This document shows, one piece after another, positions 26,600 to 35,444 of a stretch of 64,000 nt of DNA. The notes under the pieces were generated by a model that was given only the letters and a program-made list of their open reading frames with translations, ran no database searches and was not told where the DNA came from. Positions within the stretch are counted from its first letter, which is position 1. Each line of letters opens with the position of its first letter. A program made the translations under genes and the position numbers. This DNA comes from Larus michahellis (taxonomy: Eukaryota > Chordata > Aves > Charadriiformes > Laridae): positions 174,283,092-174,347,091 of the forward strand of contig NC_133896.1 of the NCBI RefSeq assembly GCF_964199755.1, given 5' to 3'.

Positions 26600-27170
26600 C
26601 TTAGGCTCACGGCTGAATTTCCTGCATTTCCTTGCGGACACGGAGTCCGCAGCCTGCACATAGGACACACACACCTTCGAGGATGCCCAGGTCGGTCCCC
26701 AGCGCATCCGCGGGAGCGCCCACGCCGCTGGTTGCCCGCTCCCGTGTGGGGAAGCCCAAGGCAAGGCCTGTGCGCTTCATCCCGCCCTTCCCTTACCCGA
26801 GAAGAGGGCTGCCCGCCGCCGGGGCTGCTGCCTCGGCGGAGCCCCCCGGCGGGTGCCGCAGGGGCGCCGCGCCCCACGGCGCCCCCCGCCCCGGCGCCGC
26901 GCTCCCTCTGGCGGGGAGAGCAGCCTCGCCGCCGCCTCCCTGCACCGGGCAGGAGCCCTGAATGAAACCCAGCCCCGCGGGGCTGCGGCTCCAGCAGCGG
27001 GGCTGCCCCCGCCCGCCCCGACGGGCATTTTGCTCCGTCTGCGGCTCCTGGGGGTGGGGGGACGGGAGGGGAGAGGGGAGGACGGACGCCGGGGCCCCGA
27101 GCACCGTTCCCGCCGAGGCGGCAGCAATTCTTGCAGGGTAGGGGCTGGTGAAGCCCCCGTGAAAGCAAAG
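26600..27170. promoter_or_regulatory. CpG island upstream of SPRY2 promoter
   Basis: A separate block of dense CpG and GC-rich sequence lies about 1.5-2 kb upstream of the predicted SPRY2 start, divided from the main island by an AT-rich stretch. Open frames up to 190 codons on the minus strand are rich in Gly, Ala, Arg and Pro and look compositional. It may be an alternative or antisense promoter, or simply a shore of the main island. Confidence 0.65.
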
Positions 27171-27819
27171 AAGTTAGATCCGTATAACTCAGGCTAACCT
27201 TAATGTCAAGCAGCTACGGAAAAGAATTCGCAGGTTCACGGTATTATAGTGAAAGAATGGGCATTTGCGTATTAAAAAAAATATGAAAACCTGAAGGCCG
27301 TCCGTGTAAGACACTGCCCTTTTTTATTTCCACGTTTTTAATCGAGAATGACCACCCCCTTCCAAAAGCGGCGACGAGCAGGTGGAGGAGAGGAAGTGCC
27401 CGCAAAATTGCCTCAAGTAGTAAAAAAGGCTGGTGGGTTTTTTTTTCTGTTCGCGGAGGGTTGTTCATGTAAATAATGCAATGCATTACTGCCTTATACA
27501 CCGGGTGTATTTCAAGCAGTGCCACACGTGATACGGGTATATTCGTGCTCGGTGCATGCCTACGTGGATACGCTGCTTTGCGCGCTTAAAGACACATGTA
27601 GGTGCAAAGATGCTGGGGCCCAGCGACGGTGGCCCCGCCGGTGACTTCAGCTCCGTACAAAAGGGACCGAGCTGTGGCCGTGTCAGGGAACGCCCAGAAG
27701 ACAAACAGTCACGTTTGTGAGCTGCTCGCAGACCGTGTCCCCCACACGAATGGGAATTAATTAAAACAAAGTTTTTTCTTTTCTTTTTTTCTTTTTTCCT
27801 TTCCTAAAAAAAAAAAAAC
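27171..27819. other. AT-richer gap between two CpG islands
   Basis: Mixed composition with isolated CpGs, an E-box CACGTG near 27525 and a T/C tract then an A12 run at 27771-27818. Upstream promoter region of SPRY2. Confidence 0.5.
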
Positions 27820-28639
27820 AACAAAACCACCCCTCCGCCGCTGACCCCGCTGCTACCCGGGATCCCCGCAGCACCCCCACACACACCCCCCACCCCGAGG
27901 CGCGGAAAGCCCCGCGGAGCGCTGTCACCGGCCTGTCCCGCCGCCCGCTCCCCACGCCGCGACCGACCCGACCCGACCCGGACCCGCCCGACCCGCCGCT
28001 CCGCGGGCCCCACTCCGCGCCCCCCACTCCTTTCCCCCCCTCCTCCGCACCGCCTAATCGCGTTAATCCGCGGGACAATGCTCCAAGTAATCACCCTTCC
28101 TTCTCCCTGAAAGTGGGCGGGGGGGGGGGGGGGAGAGCGTGTGTGTGTGTGTGTAAGTGTAAAGTTTTATTCCACTCGGTTAAAAAAACACGGGGGGAAG
28201 GGGGAGGGGAAGCACCTGGAAATGGGTCTCCCGAAAGCCCGCAGCGGCGGGGAAAGAGCCTGCCTCCCCTCCCCGGGAGAAGCGAGGGCTCCCCTCGCAA
28301 ACCGATCTCTTACCCGGCCTCTGAATAAATACCCGAGCACAAAAGCACACACACACGCCCCCCCCGAGAGTCGTGCGACCGCGCACGGAGGAGCCCGCCC
28401 GTGAAAACGGGCTGCGCCGGCGGGGCCCCGGCAGCGGGGCTGCGCGCCCCCCCCAACACCGCGCAGCGCTGCGCAGGGCAGGGAAGGAGGGAGGGGAGGG
28501 CAGCACCGCGGACGGGCCGGGGCTCCGGGGCCCCGGGTCCGGGGCTGGCTCGGTGGCGGCAGCGCTGCCCTTTTGAATGCCTCCCGCAGCTCGGAGTGCT
28601 GGCAGGGCGCTGGGAGCGCCAGTGAATGTAGCCCCGCAG

Positions 28640-28765
28640 AGCCAATGAGCTGGGACCGGATGCGATATATCCTCTGGGACAACAACTGCTCTGTTCCTCC
28701 TCAGATCCACATGACGCCATTTACTGCTGCTTTTGCAGAGAGATCACCCTACCTCCTCCGGAAAG
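28640..28765 (+). promoter_or_regulatory. SPRY2: SPRY2 core promoter candidate
   Basis: Within 125 bases there are a CCAAT box (28642-28646), a TATAT motif (28666-28670), a CRE-half-like TGACGCCA just after 28709 and an ETS core CCGGAA (28758-28763). They lie in a non-repetitive block flanked by low-complexity GC-rich sequence. ETS and CRE inputs would suit an ERK-induced feedback inhibitor. The assignment is by position upstream of exon 1 and motif content; the transcription start is not proven. Confidence 0.55.
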
Positions 28766-29613
28766 AAAAAGAGAGAGAGAGAGAGAGAGAGAGCGCGAGG
28801 GAGAGAGAGCGAGCGAGCAGAAAAACGCCGAGCCCTTGCAGCTCAGATCTCAAATCTTCCTCCTCCTCCTCCTCCACCTCCTCCAAACACACAACAACAA
28901 CCACCACCACAAATCCGCTGCGCTCCCAAAACACCCCCCCACTCCCCCCCCCACCCCCCCCCAACCCCACACCCTCCCCGATTGCAAACCACAGAGCTGC
29001 CTGCAACACACACACGCTCGCAGAGGGAGCGAGAAAAGCTAGAGGGAGAGAGGGGAGAGGAGCTTGCAGCCAAAGCAGCTTCTCAGCAGAACGGCTACAT
29101 TGCACAAGCTGCTTTTTCGGAGGAGCTCAGTGGAAGAAAGCTTTGGGATTTTATTTTAGATCCACTTTTTTTTTTTTTTAATTTTGTTTTCTTTGGCTTT
29201 CCCTTGCCTCTTGATCATTTGCAACAACAGCAACAACAACAACAACAAAAAAAAGTGACTTTGTATTGACGATTCGGCCTCCTGTTCATTGAGGAAAAAA
29301 AGGAAAGTGTGTGTGTGAGAGACTGATTTCTTTTTAGGAGCAAAGAAAAATCACCCCAATCCGGAGAGGTGTTTTAATTATTATTATTATAGTATATACG
29401 CGCACACACGTATTTTATAATCGATCTGGGGAGAGGGACCTAACTTTGCTCTGGACTTTTTACATGGTGAACATTCGTACTCTAATTTGCAAGTTGGACT
29501 AAAGCAGAGTTTGGAAAAGAATTTTTTTTTGCTTTAGGGCTGGATTTATTTGCAAACCGCAGGAAGAAGAAAATACAAGAGAGAGAGGGATTTGGTGCAG
29601 CGCCGCGATCACG
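28700..29613 (+). other. SPRY2: SPRY2 exon 1, non-coding 5'UTR (5' edge approximate)
   Basis: A good splice donor, ACG|GTGAGAG, lies at 29613/29614 and matches the known SPRY2 organisation of a non-coding first exon and a single coding exon. The interval is low-complexity: (GA)n at 28771-28793, (TCC)n around 28857-28885, C-rich and (CAA)n at 29221-29250. Short open frames in it are compositional. A 12-codon uORF starts at 29464 and stops at 29500-29502. The 5' boundary is an estimate placed just downstream of a CCAAT box and a TATAT motif; transcript ends would be needed to fix it, and the true exon could be several hundred bases shorter. Confidence 0.6.
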
Positions 29614-30138
29614 GTGAGAGCCTTTTCCTTCTTTGCAAAACAAGCTTTTCAGTAAACCCCCCACCTCCCCCCCCCCCCCCCCCCCCGGTTGCTCCAAGAA
29701 AACTCGTGGAAATGTTTGAGGCCGATCCCTTTTCCATTCGTACAGGTTCTCCTTCTTCCCCCCTTCCCCTCTCCTTCCTTTCCCAGAGAGGAGCCGGAGG
29801 TGGGATTTCGGAGCGGTTTCTCTCCGGGGAGGCGGGGGGGGGGGGGGGGAAGCTCCGCTGGGGTTTGCGGGCTGCGCCGCGTTTGCGCCCCGCCGGGCTG
29901 CCTCGGGGGTGCGGGGGGGGGTGGGGGGGTGGGTGGCGCGGAAGGTTGAGCGGGCGCGGAGGCATGCCTGCGGGGGCTGCGGGCGGGGCGGGGAGGGGGG
30001 GTGTGTGGAACGGGACACAACACGGGAGTTCGGCGTGTTCTCCCTGCTGTGGGGAGCCGGGCGCGGGCGGTCCTGCGCGCTGCTGGCTTGCCGGGCACGC
30101 GTGGGCTTCCGACAAGCCCCCGGGGGCGGGTGGCGGGG

Positions 30139-30140
<2 letters not shown>

Positions 30141-30177
<37 letters not shown>
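30141..30177. repeat. (GT)n microsatellite in SPRY2 intron 1
   Basis: Uninterrupted GT run of about 18 units, in a GC-rich context shortly after exon 1. Likely length-variable. Confidence 0.95.
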
Positions 30178-30179
<2 letters not shown>

Positions 30180-31248
30180 GGGAGGGCGCTGCGAGGTTGG
30201 CGAGCGCCGGAGCTGTTTCTGCCCCCCGTTTTGGGGGGAGAGCGAGCAAACCCGCCTTTCAGTGCGTGATTTACGCCCGTCTGTAGTGGCGTCGGGAGAT
30301 CCCTGCAATTCGGAAGTGAGTGCACGTCTGGTATAAATATGAACGTGTGTGTGTGTATTCGCATGTATATTTCTCGTGTGATGAAATTAATTCGGTCCAT
30401 AAGACAAGGAAAGTTCTTCTATGCAGAAGGGCATGTGTGGAGGGGAAGGAAAGCCTTAATTTCTGTTTTTGCTTCTTTTTTTCCTTTGGTGGGTTTACTT
30501 TGTAACAACCCTCCTGCCCCCCTCAAAAAAAAAAAAAAAAAAGAAAAAAGCTGGTGTTTTCAGCAAGCGATTTGTGTGTCAGTTTGCCCCACCCCGATGG
30601 TAAAGTCCCTTTTGCCCTAATCCATAGTCTGATCACACACTCGGCCCTTAATGGGGGTTTCAAAGCACTTTGAAAGAAGAGGAGGTGGTTGGTGTGTGTG
30701 TGCGGTGGGGATGGGGGTGGGGGTGCCTTGCACAGGCTCCGGACACAAAACAGAAATTCACGGGCAAAGGACTTCTCCCCCTTGGGCTCGCCTTCTCCCA
30801 GCCAGCAGAGACACGGGTTTTTTCCACAGCACGCAAGAAGCCCCTTGCGTTTTAAACTTCCCCAAATGTGCCGAACGCGAAACCCGGCCCCCTGCTCGCC
30901 CTTTTGCCAATCCGAGCTAGGAAAAGTTAGCAATCATGGCACTTGAGCTCTGCGAGAGTGGACTTTGGCTTTTGGAAGTGGGGGGATCGTGTTATCACAC
31001 ATGCACGCACAAAAAGGCGAATGCTGCCTCTCTGCTCTTGGTGGATGGAGAGGGGAGAAGTGGTAGCTCAGAGGAGGGAGAGACGTGCTTTCCCCCTAAG
31101 AGTTTTTAGGCGAATGCATGTTTGCAAATAGATGTGCTGGCGGTTTGCATCTTGTCCTGGTAGCGGATCTATCAAGGGGAGAAAAAGGAGGATCGCCCGG
31201 CTGGGACCCATGTCCCGCTGCAAAATGCCTTCTGGGTCCCTTCGGGCT

Positions 31249-31290
31249 GGGGGGGGGGAGACGGGGGGACGGGGGGACGGGGGGCGGCGG
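31249..31290 (+). other. G-quadruplex-prone GGGGGGAC repeat
   Basis: A G10 run is followed by GGGGGGAC repeated about three times and by GGGGGGCGGCGG. It has more than four G runs separated by two-base loops, which satisfies the usual G4 rule. It lies on the coding strand of SPRY2 intron 1, so the nascent RNA could also fold. Confidence 0.75.
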
Positions 31291-33500
31291 ACTGAAGTTC
31301 AGGCAATTTGCAGAATATGCGTAAAATAAGAGGAGCTTTTTCCAGCGGCCGGCTTTGTGGAGCTGAATGGGTGCTTATGGCAAGGCGAGGGGGGGGTAAT
31401 CTGCCTTTTGCCCAAGTGTCCCGGAGGTGTTGTCTCCAAGCGTCTGCAGGGCGCCTTGCAGTACCCGGGAGGGGATGGCTTCTTTAGCATCTCTCGGGGG
31501 GAGGGGGGAGGGCACGGGGGGGAAGAGTTAAAAGGAAACATGGGTTTGACTTTCCCGATAAGGCGGCTGCAAGCAGCCCCCTCCCACCTCCCGGCCCCCG
31601 AGGATGTCTCCCGGTTATCTCCAGGTTGTCTGCACTTGCGGGGCTGCCGGCGGCTCCTGCGGGCCGGGGGCTGCCGCCTCCCACCTGCTGCGCGCCCCGG
31701 GATGGAGCCTGCGGAAGGCAAGGGGGACGAGAGCCGAGGCTTCTCCTCCAGCTCCCACCTTGGCGTCTGAGGGGGGCTCCGCCACCGAGGCCGGTGTCGT
31801 CTTAAGCGCCTGCAGGTCAGGGTCAGCTTTGCTTTTTGCCCGGGGTTGTCATTTCTGGAGAGGCAGGGGTTTGGGTTCGGCGTATCTTCTTCGGTTTAAA
31901 GTCTGGGCGTGGAGGGCAGACAGGGCTGCTAGTTCTTCTCAAGGATGGGGAAAGTATTTTATTTTCTGTTCTTTTTTATCTCCAGATAGTTTCAGGTGAG
32001 GAAACGTCTGCTTAGGCGGTTGGTTGAAACTTTTTATATGGTTTTGATTTGAAGAAAACTTAAGCAATGCTTCAAGATAAGTTTGCAATACTTGGGGTTT
32101 TTTTGGTTTTTGGTTGTTTTTGTTTTTTTTTTTTTTTGGAGGGTGGACCACCATGACATACACTCTGTGTCCAGAACCAGGATTTGGCAATGTTTAAAAT
32201 AGCTGATCACTCTTAAAACTTAATTTTTCTTATTTAAAAAAAAAAAAAAAAGAAAAAGTGCTTGAGGGAGGGGCCAGGAGTTAAAAGGTTAAATGTTTTC
32301 CACTGCTGTTAGAATAAAGACAGTGTCTTGAGATATTAATTGTTAAGCTGTTTGGCCATATTTTATTATACTGAGGTATAGTATTATTGTTGGTAACTGA
32401 TGTGTACAGAGTAACACTATGGTGTTCTTTCTAGGTATAATTGGAGACATTGTGTGGTCCTTGTAAGAAGCTTGGTTCCTGCTTGGGTTTTAATTGTAAA
32501 ATATTGTTCTGGATTTTTGTACAGGTAATTGGATTTTGGAACCACTTTAAGATATGATAAAGGCAAAACAAATATTAACTAATTTAGAGGGCAGTACTTG
32601 AAACTTTTGCATATCTGAGTGTGGAAGTTAGTTATTTACAAGTTCTCATCTTCTGGGTCTTTTAGTGGGTTTCCATTTAAATTCTTAAGTCTGCGTTTCT
32701 ACTTTGTAGTTAATGATCCTTTAAAAGTAATATTCGCAATCAAGTAGACTTCTTGGATGCTGGCATTGTTTGATTGTATTATGCATGCCTCTGTCCCGCA
32801 AGCCGCTCTTGGTAATACTTCCAATTTGAAATGTAGTCTATGGAATTTTTTTACAGGTTTTAAAAAAATAAAACTCTGGTAGCATTGCCTTTGTAGTATT
32901 GAGCCTTAAAATAACAATCACAGTGGTGTACACAAGTATGACACACACTAAAATACTGGAGAGAGATATTTTTACTTGTGCTGTTGAAGTTTTTGGTAGC
33001 ACTAACTCATTTAATGTCTAACCTCAAACATTTTATTGCTATTTAGTGTTTTTCTTGGGACCATTGGTATTAAACTAAAATTTCCTATTTACATCATGTA
33101 AAGTTTAATGTGTAAAGAGACTAGCCTACCAAAATATTATCCAGTTTTAAACAAAATTGGAGAATTATATGTCTGTCATCAGCAGGTCACATTACACTTG
33201 CTAAATACTTGCAGGCTTTTTTTTTTTTTTTTTAATATAAGCTTTTCAGTAGCCTAATGTGGAAAGAAGAGTCACTTCAAGTGGCTGAAATGTAATCACT
33301 TTAAAGGCCATGGTCTAACCAGAAGATGGCCTGGGAAGCCTTAGTTAGCAGGAGCGATACCTAGACTTTCTAGAGCCACAAGTTAAGATGCGTGGACCTA
33401 GAACAGAATCCCTGTAGGCTCTCCGCGGGAGCAGTCAGGACAGGCCAAGGGAAGTGCATTCAGCTGACCTGGCGCCCGCGCTCCACCCCAGATGTGGCTC

Positions 33501-33502
<2 letters not shown>

Positions 33503-33529
<27 letters not shown>
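33503..33529. repeat. T27 homopolymer in SPRY2 intron 1
   Basis: 27 consecutive T residues about 115 bases upstream of the exon 2 acceptor. Too far to be the polypyrimidine tract; length is error-prone in sequencing. Confidence 0.9.
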
Positions 33530-33531
<2 letters not shown>

Positions 33532-33646
33532 TGGTTGATGCATTACTTGCTTGTGCGCGGCGCCTGTGGGACCCTGCGGGCTTGCAAGGCTGCTGGAGGG
33601 AGCATGAGATGTGTTGCAATAGTGAATCCTCTCTTTGTCGCTCCAG

Positions 33647-33697
33647 GATTTCAGATGTGTTCTAAGCCTGCCGGGGTGAGCACGCTTCCGGGCACTG
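33647..33697 (+). other. SPRY2: SPRY2 exon 2 5'UTR segment with overlapping uORF start
   Basis: Between the predicted acceptor and the SPRY2 start codon there are 51 bases. They contain an ATG at 33655 that opens a 33-codon frame (33655-33756) overlapping the main start in the +1 frame. They also contain the in-frame TGA (33677-33679) that shows the main ORF cannot extend upstream. The uORF ATG is in a weak context (C at -3, T at +4). Confidence 0.7.
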
Positions 33698-34639
33698 ATG
33701 GAGACGAGAGCTCAGCACGGCAGCGGGTCGCAGGCCTTGCTACAGGCTCGGCGTGACAGTGGGAGACCGCACGGGGAGCCCGACCTGCGGGATGTCCTGA
33801 CGCAGCAGGTTCACGTCTTGTCGCTGGACCAGATCAGAGCCATCCGAAACACGAATGAGTACACGGAGGGACCGACGGTGGCTCCGCGGCCGGGGGTCAA
33901 GTCCGCTCCTCGGCTAGCAACCCAACCCAAAAATGAAAGGCCCCATGGCTTGCCCGAGCATCGTCATTTTAGCCGGATTCAGCACACGCAAACGCACGCC
34001 TCTCCTCGGGCGCCTCTGTCCCGGTCCATCAGCACGGTCAGCACAGGTTCGCGGAGCAGTACAAGGACAAGTACGAGCAGTAATTCATCCGAACAAAGAC
34101 TTCTCGGATCATCTTCGGGGCCGGTCGCCGACGGGATAGTCCGAATGCAGCCCAAGTCTGAGCTCAAGTCAGGCGAGCTGAAGCCGCTGAGCAAAGACGA
34201 CTTGGGAGCGCACAGCTACAGGTGCGAGGACTGTGGGAAGTGTAAGTGTAAGGAGTGCACGTACCCGAGGACCCTCCCATCGTATTGGATCTGTGACAAG
34301 CAGTGTCTTTGTTCCGCCCAGAACGTGGTCGATTATGGGACTTGCGTTTGCTGCGTGAAGGGCCTCTTCTATCACTGCTCTAACGATGACGAGGACAACT
34401 GCGCCGACAACCCCTGCTCCTGCAGCCAGTCGCATTGCTGCACGAGGTGGTCCGCCATGGGTGTGGTGTCCCTCTTTCTGCCTTGCTTGTGGTGTTACCT
34501 ACCAGCCAAGGGTTGCCTTAAGTTGTGCCAGGGCTGTTACGACCGGGTAAATCGGCCTGGGTGCCGCTGTAAACACTCCAACACCGTCTGCTGCAAAGTT
34601 CCCAGCGTCCCCCCCAGGAACTTTGAGAAGCCAACATAG
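33698..34639 (+). CDS. SPRY2: Sprouty homolog 2 (SPRY2), intronless coding sequence, 313 aa
   Basis: Sprouty2 is a membrane-recruited feedback inhibitor of receptor tyrosine kinase signalling (FGF, EGF) to Ras-ERK; it also binds the ubiquitin ligase CBL. Seen here: the N-terminal motif NEYTEGP with Tyr55, the CBL-binding tyrosine at the same number as in mammals; a Ser/Thr-rich block at residues 106-131 that keeps Ser112 and Ser121, known phosphosites in the human protein; a Cys-rich Sprouty domain at about residues 176-300 holding 26 cysteines; and the C-terminal PSVPPR (302-307), the Grb2 SH3-binding type PxxPxR motif, with the end NFEKPT. The protein is two residues shorter than human (315), through a gap in the GSS-GPVADG region. 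An in-frame TGA at 33677-33679 fixes the start as the first in-frame ATG. The start context is only moderate (C at -3, G at +4). The reading frame is intact, with no sign of pseudogenisation. Family assignment is very secure; orthology to SPRY2 rather than SPRY1, 3 or 4 rests on the N-terminal match. Confidence 0.98.
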   Translation: METRAQHGSGSQALLQARRDSGRPHGEPDLRDVLTQQVHVLSLDQIRAIRNTNEYTEGPTVAPRPGVKSAPRLATQPKNERPHGLPEHRHFSRIQHTQTHASPRAPLSRSISTVSTGSRSSTRTSTSSNSSEQRLLGSSSGPVADGIVRMQPKSELKSGELKPLSKDDLGAHSYRCEDCGKCKCKECTYPRTLPSYWICDKQCLCSAQNVVDYGTCVCCVKGLFYHCSNDDEDNCADNPCSCSQSHCCTRWSAMGVVSLFLPCLWCYLPAKGCLKLCQGCYDRVNRPGCRCKHSNTVCCKVPSVPPRNFEKPT

Positions 34640-34889
34640 CATCGCTAGTCAGAAATACTAAAGTTAACGAGGATTATTTTAATGTGCATATGCAACCAAC
34701 TTAAGCAGCTATGGTCTTGGCACTGTAGTAGAAGGGTTGGGGATGTGCGTTGCTGTGTGCAGTGAAATGCTTTTCTCCGTGTGTGCCATCTTAACTGATA
34801 CGCTTGTTAGAATCCAGCTAGTGGGATACGGGGGAAAAAAAAAAAAAAAAGCAAAAATGGGATGCAGTACCTTGTGACCCACATATTGC

Positions 34890-34897
34890 ATAAGCTA
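34890..34897 (+). promoter_or_regulatory. miR-21 seed match (8mer) in SPRY2 3'UTR
   Basis: ATAAGCTA is the full 8mer site for miR-21 (complement of seed positions 2-8 plus an A opposite position 1). SPRY2 is an established miR-21 target in mammals, so finding the site here supports both the 3'UTR assignment and conserved regulation. Activity in this species is inferred. Confidence 0.7.
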
Positions 34898-35020
34898 AAG
34901 CAACACAGACACTCCTAGGCGACTCTATTGTTTGTGAATAGTACTTGCAAAATTTGTAAATTAGCAAATGACTCCTTTTTTTTTCCATTGTTTTCTGCCA
35001 GAGATAATGTGCTATATTTT

Positions 35021-35028
35021 TGTATATA
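35021..35028 (+). promoter_or_regulatory. Pumilio response element-like motif
   Basis: TGTATATA fits the UGUANAUA consensus bound by PUM1/PUM2 in mRNA 3'UTRs. A weaker variant, TGTATATT, occurs about 185 bases further on. Function is inferred from motif identity only. Confidence 0.4.
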
Positions 35029-35042
35029 CAATAATATTTTCA

Positions 35043-35050
35043 ACTGTGAA
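35043..35050 (+). promoter_or_regulatory. miR-27 seed match (8mer) in SPRY2 3'UTR
   Basis: ACTGTGAA matches the seed of miR-27 as an 8mer. miR-27 repression of SPRY2 has been reported in mammals. The site is in an AU-rich context, which generally favours function; no test in this species is implied. Confidence 0.6.
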
Positions 35051-35118
35051 AAATAAGTGGTGTCATAAGACATGGCACAGTCACAAAATATTATACTAAT
35101 ATGTTGTACATTCGGAAG

Positions 35119-35126
35119 AATGTGAA
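35119..35126 (+). promoter_or_regulatory. miR-23 seed match (8mer) in SPRY2 3'UTR
   Basis: AATGTGAA is an 8mer seed match for miR-23. It lies 76 bases after the miR-27 site, and miR-23 and miR-27 are made from the same primary transcripts, so co-regulation is plausible. Confidence 0.5.
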
Positions 35127-35438
35127 TCAATCAGTATGTTTTTAGATTGTATTTTGTCTTACGGAAACCTTCTATTACAAGACTCTGATTTCCCTTTGGA
35201 CTTCATGTATATTGTACAGTTACAGTAAAATTCAGCCTTTATTTTCTAATTTTTTCAACATATTGTTTAGTGTAAAGAATATTTATTTGAAGTTTTATTA
35301 TTTTATAAAAAGAAATATTTATTTTAAGAGGCATCTTACAAATGTCACCCCTTTTTATGAGGACGTCATAGTTGCTGCAAATAAGGGGTGAACGATGCAT
35401 ATGTTCACTATAAAATAGAAAATATATTAACGTTTGAA

Positions 35439-35444
35439 ATTAAA
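35439..35444 (+). terminator. SPRY2: Likely SPRY2 polyadenylation signal (ATTAAA)
   Basis: ATTAAA is the commonest variant of AATAAA. It sits about 800 bases after the stop, consistent with the compact SPRY2 3'UTR of other vertebrates, and is followed within 20-50 bases by a T-rich stretch and TGTTCTGAG. Cleavage would be expected near 35455-35465. Confidence 0.6.

Larger units (their letters stand above)
27820..31800. promoter_or_regulatory. Broad CpG-island domain over SPRY2 promoter, exon 1 and 5' intron
   Basis: CpG dinucleotides are dense at about 27830-28080, 28230-28620, 29740-30260 and 31140-31820, in contrast to the CpG-poor flanks. Such extended islands are typical of developmental regulators. 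The domain includes G15 (28119-28133), C20 (29667-29686), G16 (29834-29849) and (GT)n (30141-30177). Many long open frames on both strands here are by-products of GC-rich, stop-poor sequence, not genes. Confidence 0.85.
29614..33646 (+). other. SPRY2: SPRY2 intron 1 (about 4.0 kb)
   Basis: Inferred from the GTGAGAG donor at 29614 and the acceptor CTCTCTTTGTCGCTCCAG ending at 33646, which leaves exon 2 starting GATTTCAG. A second AG at 33653-33654 is an alternative acceptor. The first 2.2 kb of the intron is still CpG-rich with C20, G16, (GT)n and G-quadruplex-type tracts. The remaining 1.8 kb is AT-rich with a T run at about 33214-33234 and T27 at 33503-33529. No coding exon is seen inside. 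Confidence 0.75.

Noticed and set aside
26596..27168. 190-codon minus-strand open frame
   Set aside because: Lies in a CpG island; Gly/Ala/Arg/Pro-rich, overlapped by equally long frames in other phases, no domain.
28573..29269. 178-202-codon plus-strand frames over exon 1
   Set aside because: Composition follows (GA)n, (TCC)n and (CAA)n; several phases are open at once. Treated as 5'UTR.
29482..30400. Overlapping 219-263-codon frames on the minus strand and 239 codons on the plus strand
   Set aside because: They cross (GT)n, C20 and G16 tracts. Runs of His-Thr and Pro reflect simple repeats in a GC-rich promoter region.
33535..33654. N-terminal extension of the exon 2 uORF into the intron
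   Set aside because: Lies upstream of the predicted splice acceptor, so it would not be in the mature mRNA.
33933..34435. Alternative frames inside the SPRY2 coding sequence on both strands
   Set aside because: Shadows of the real SPRY2 frame.
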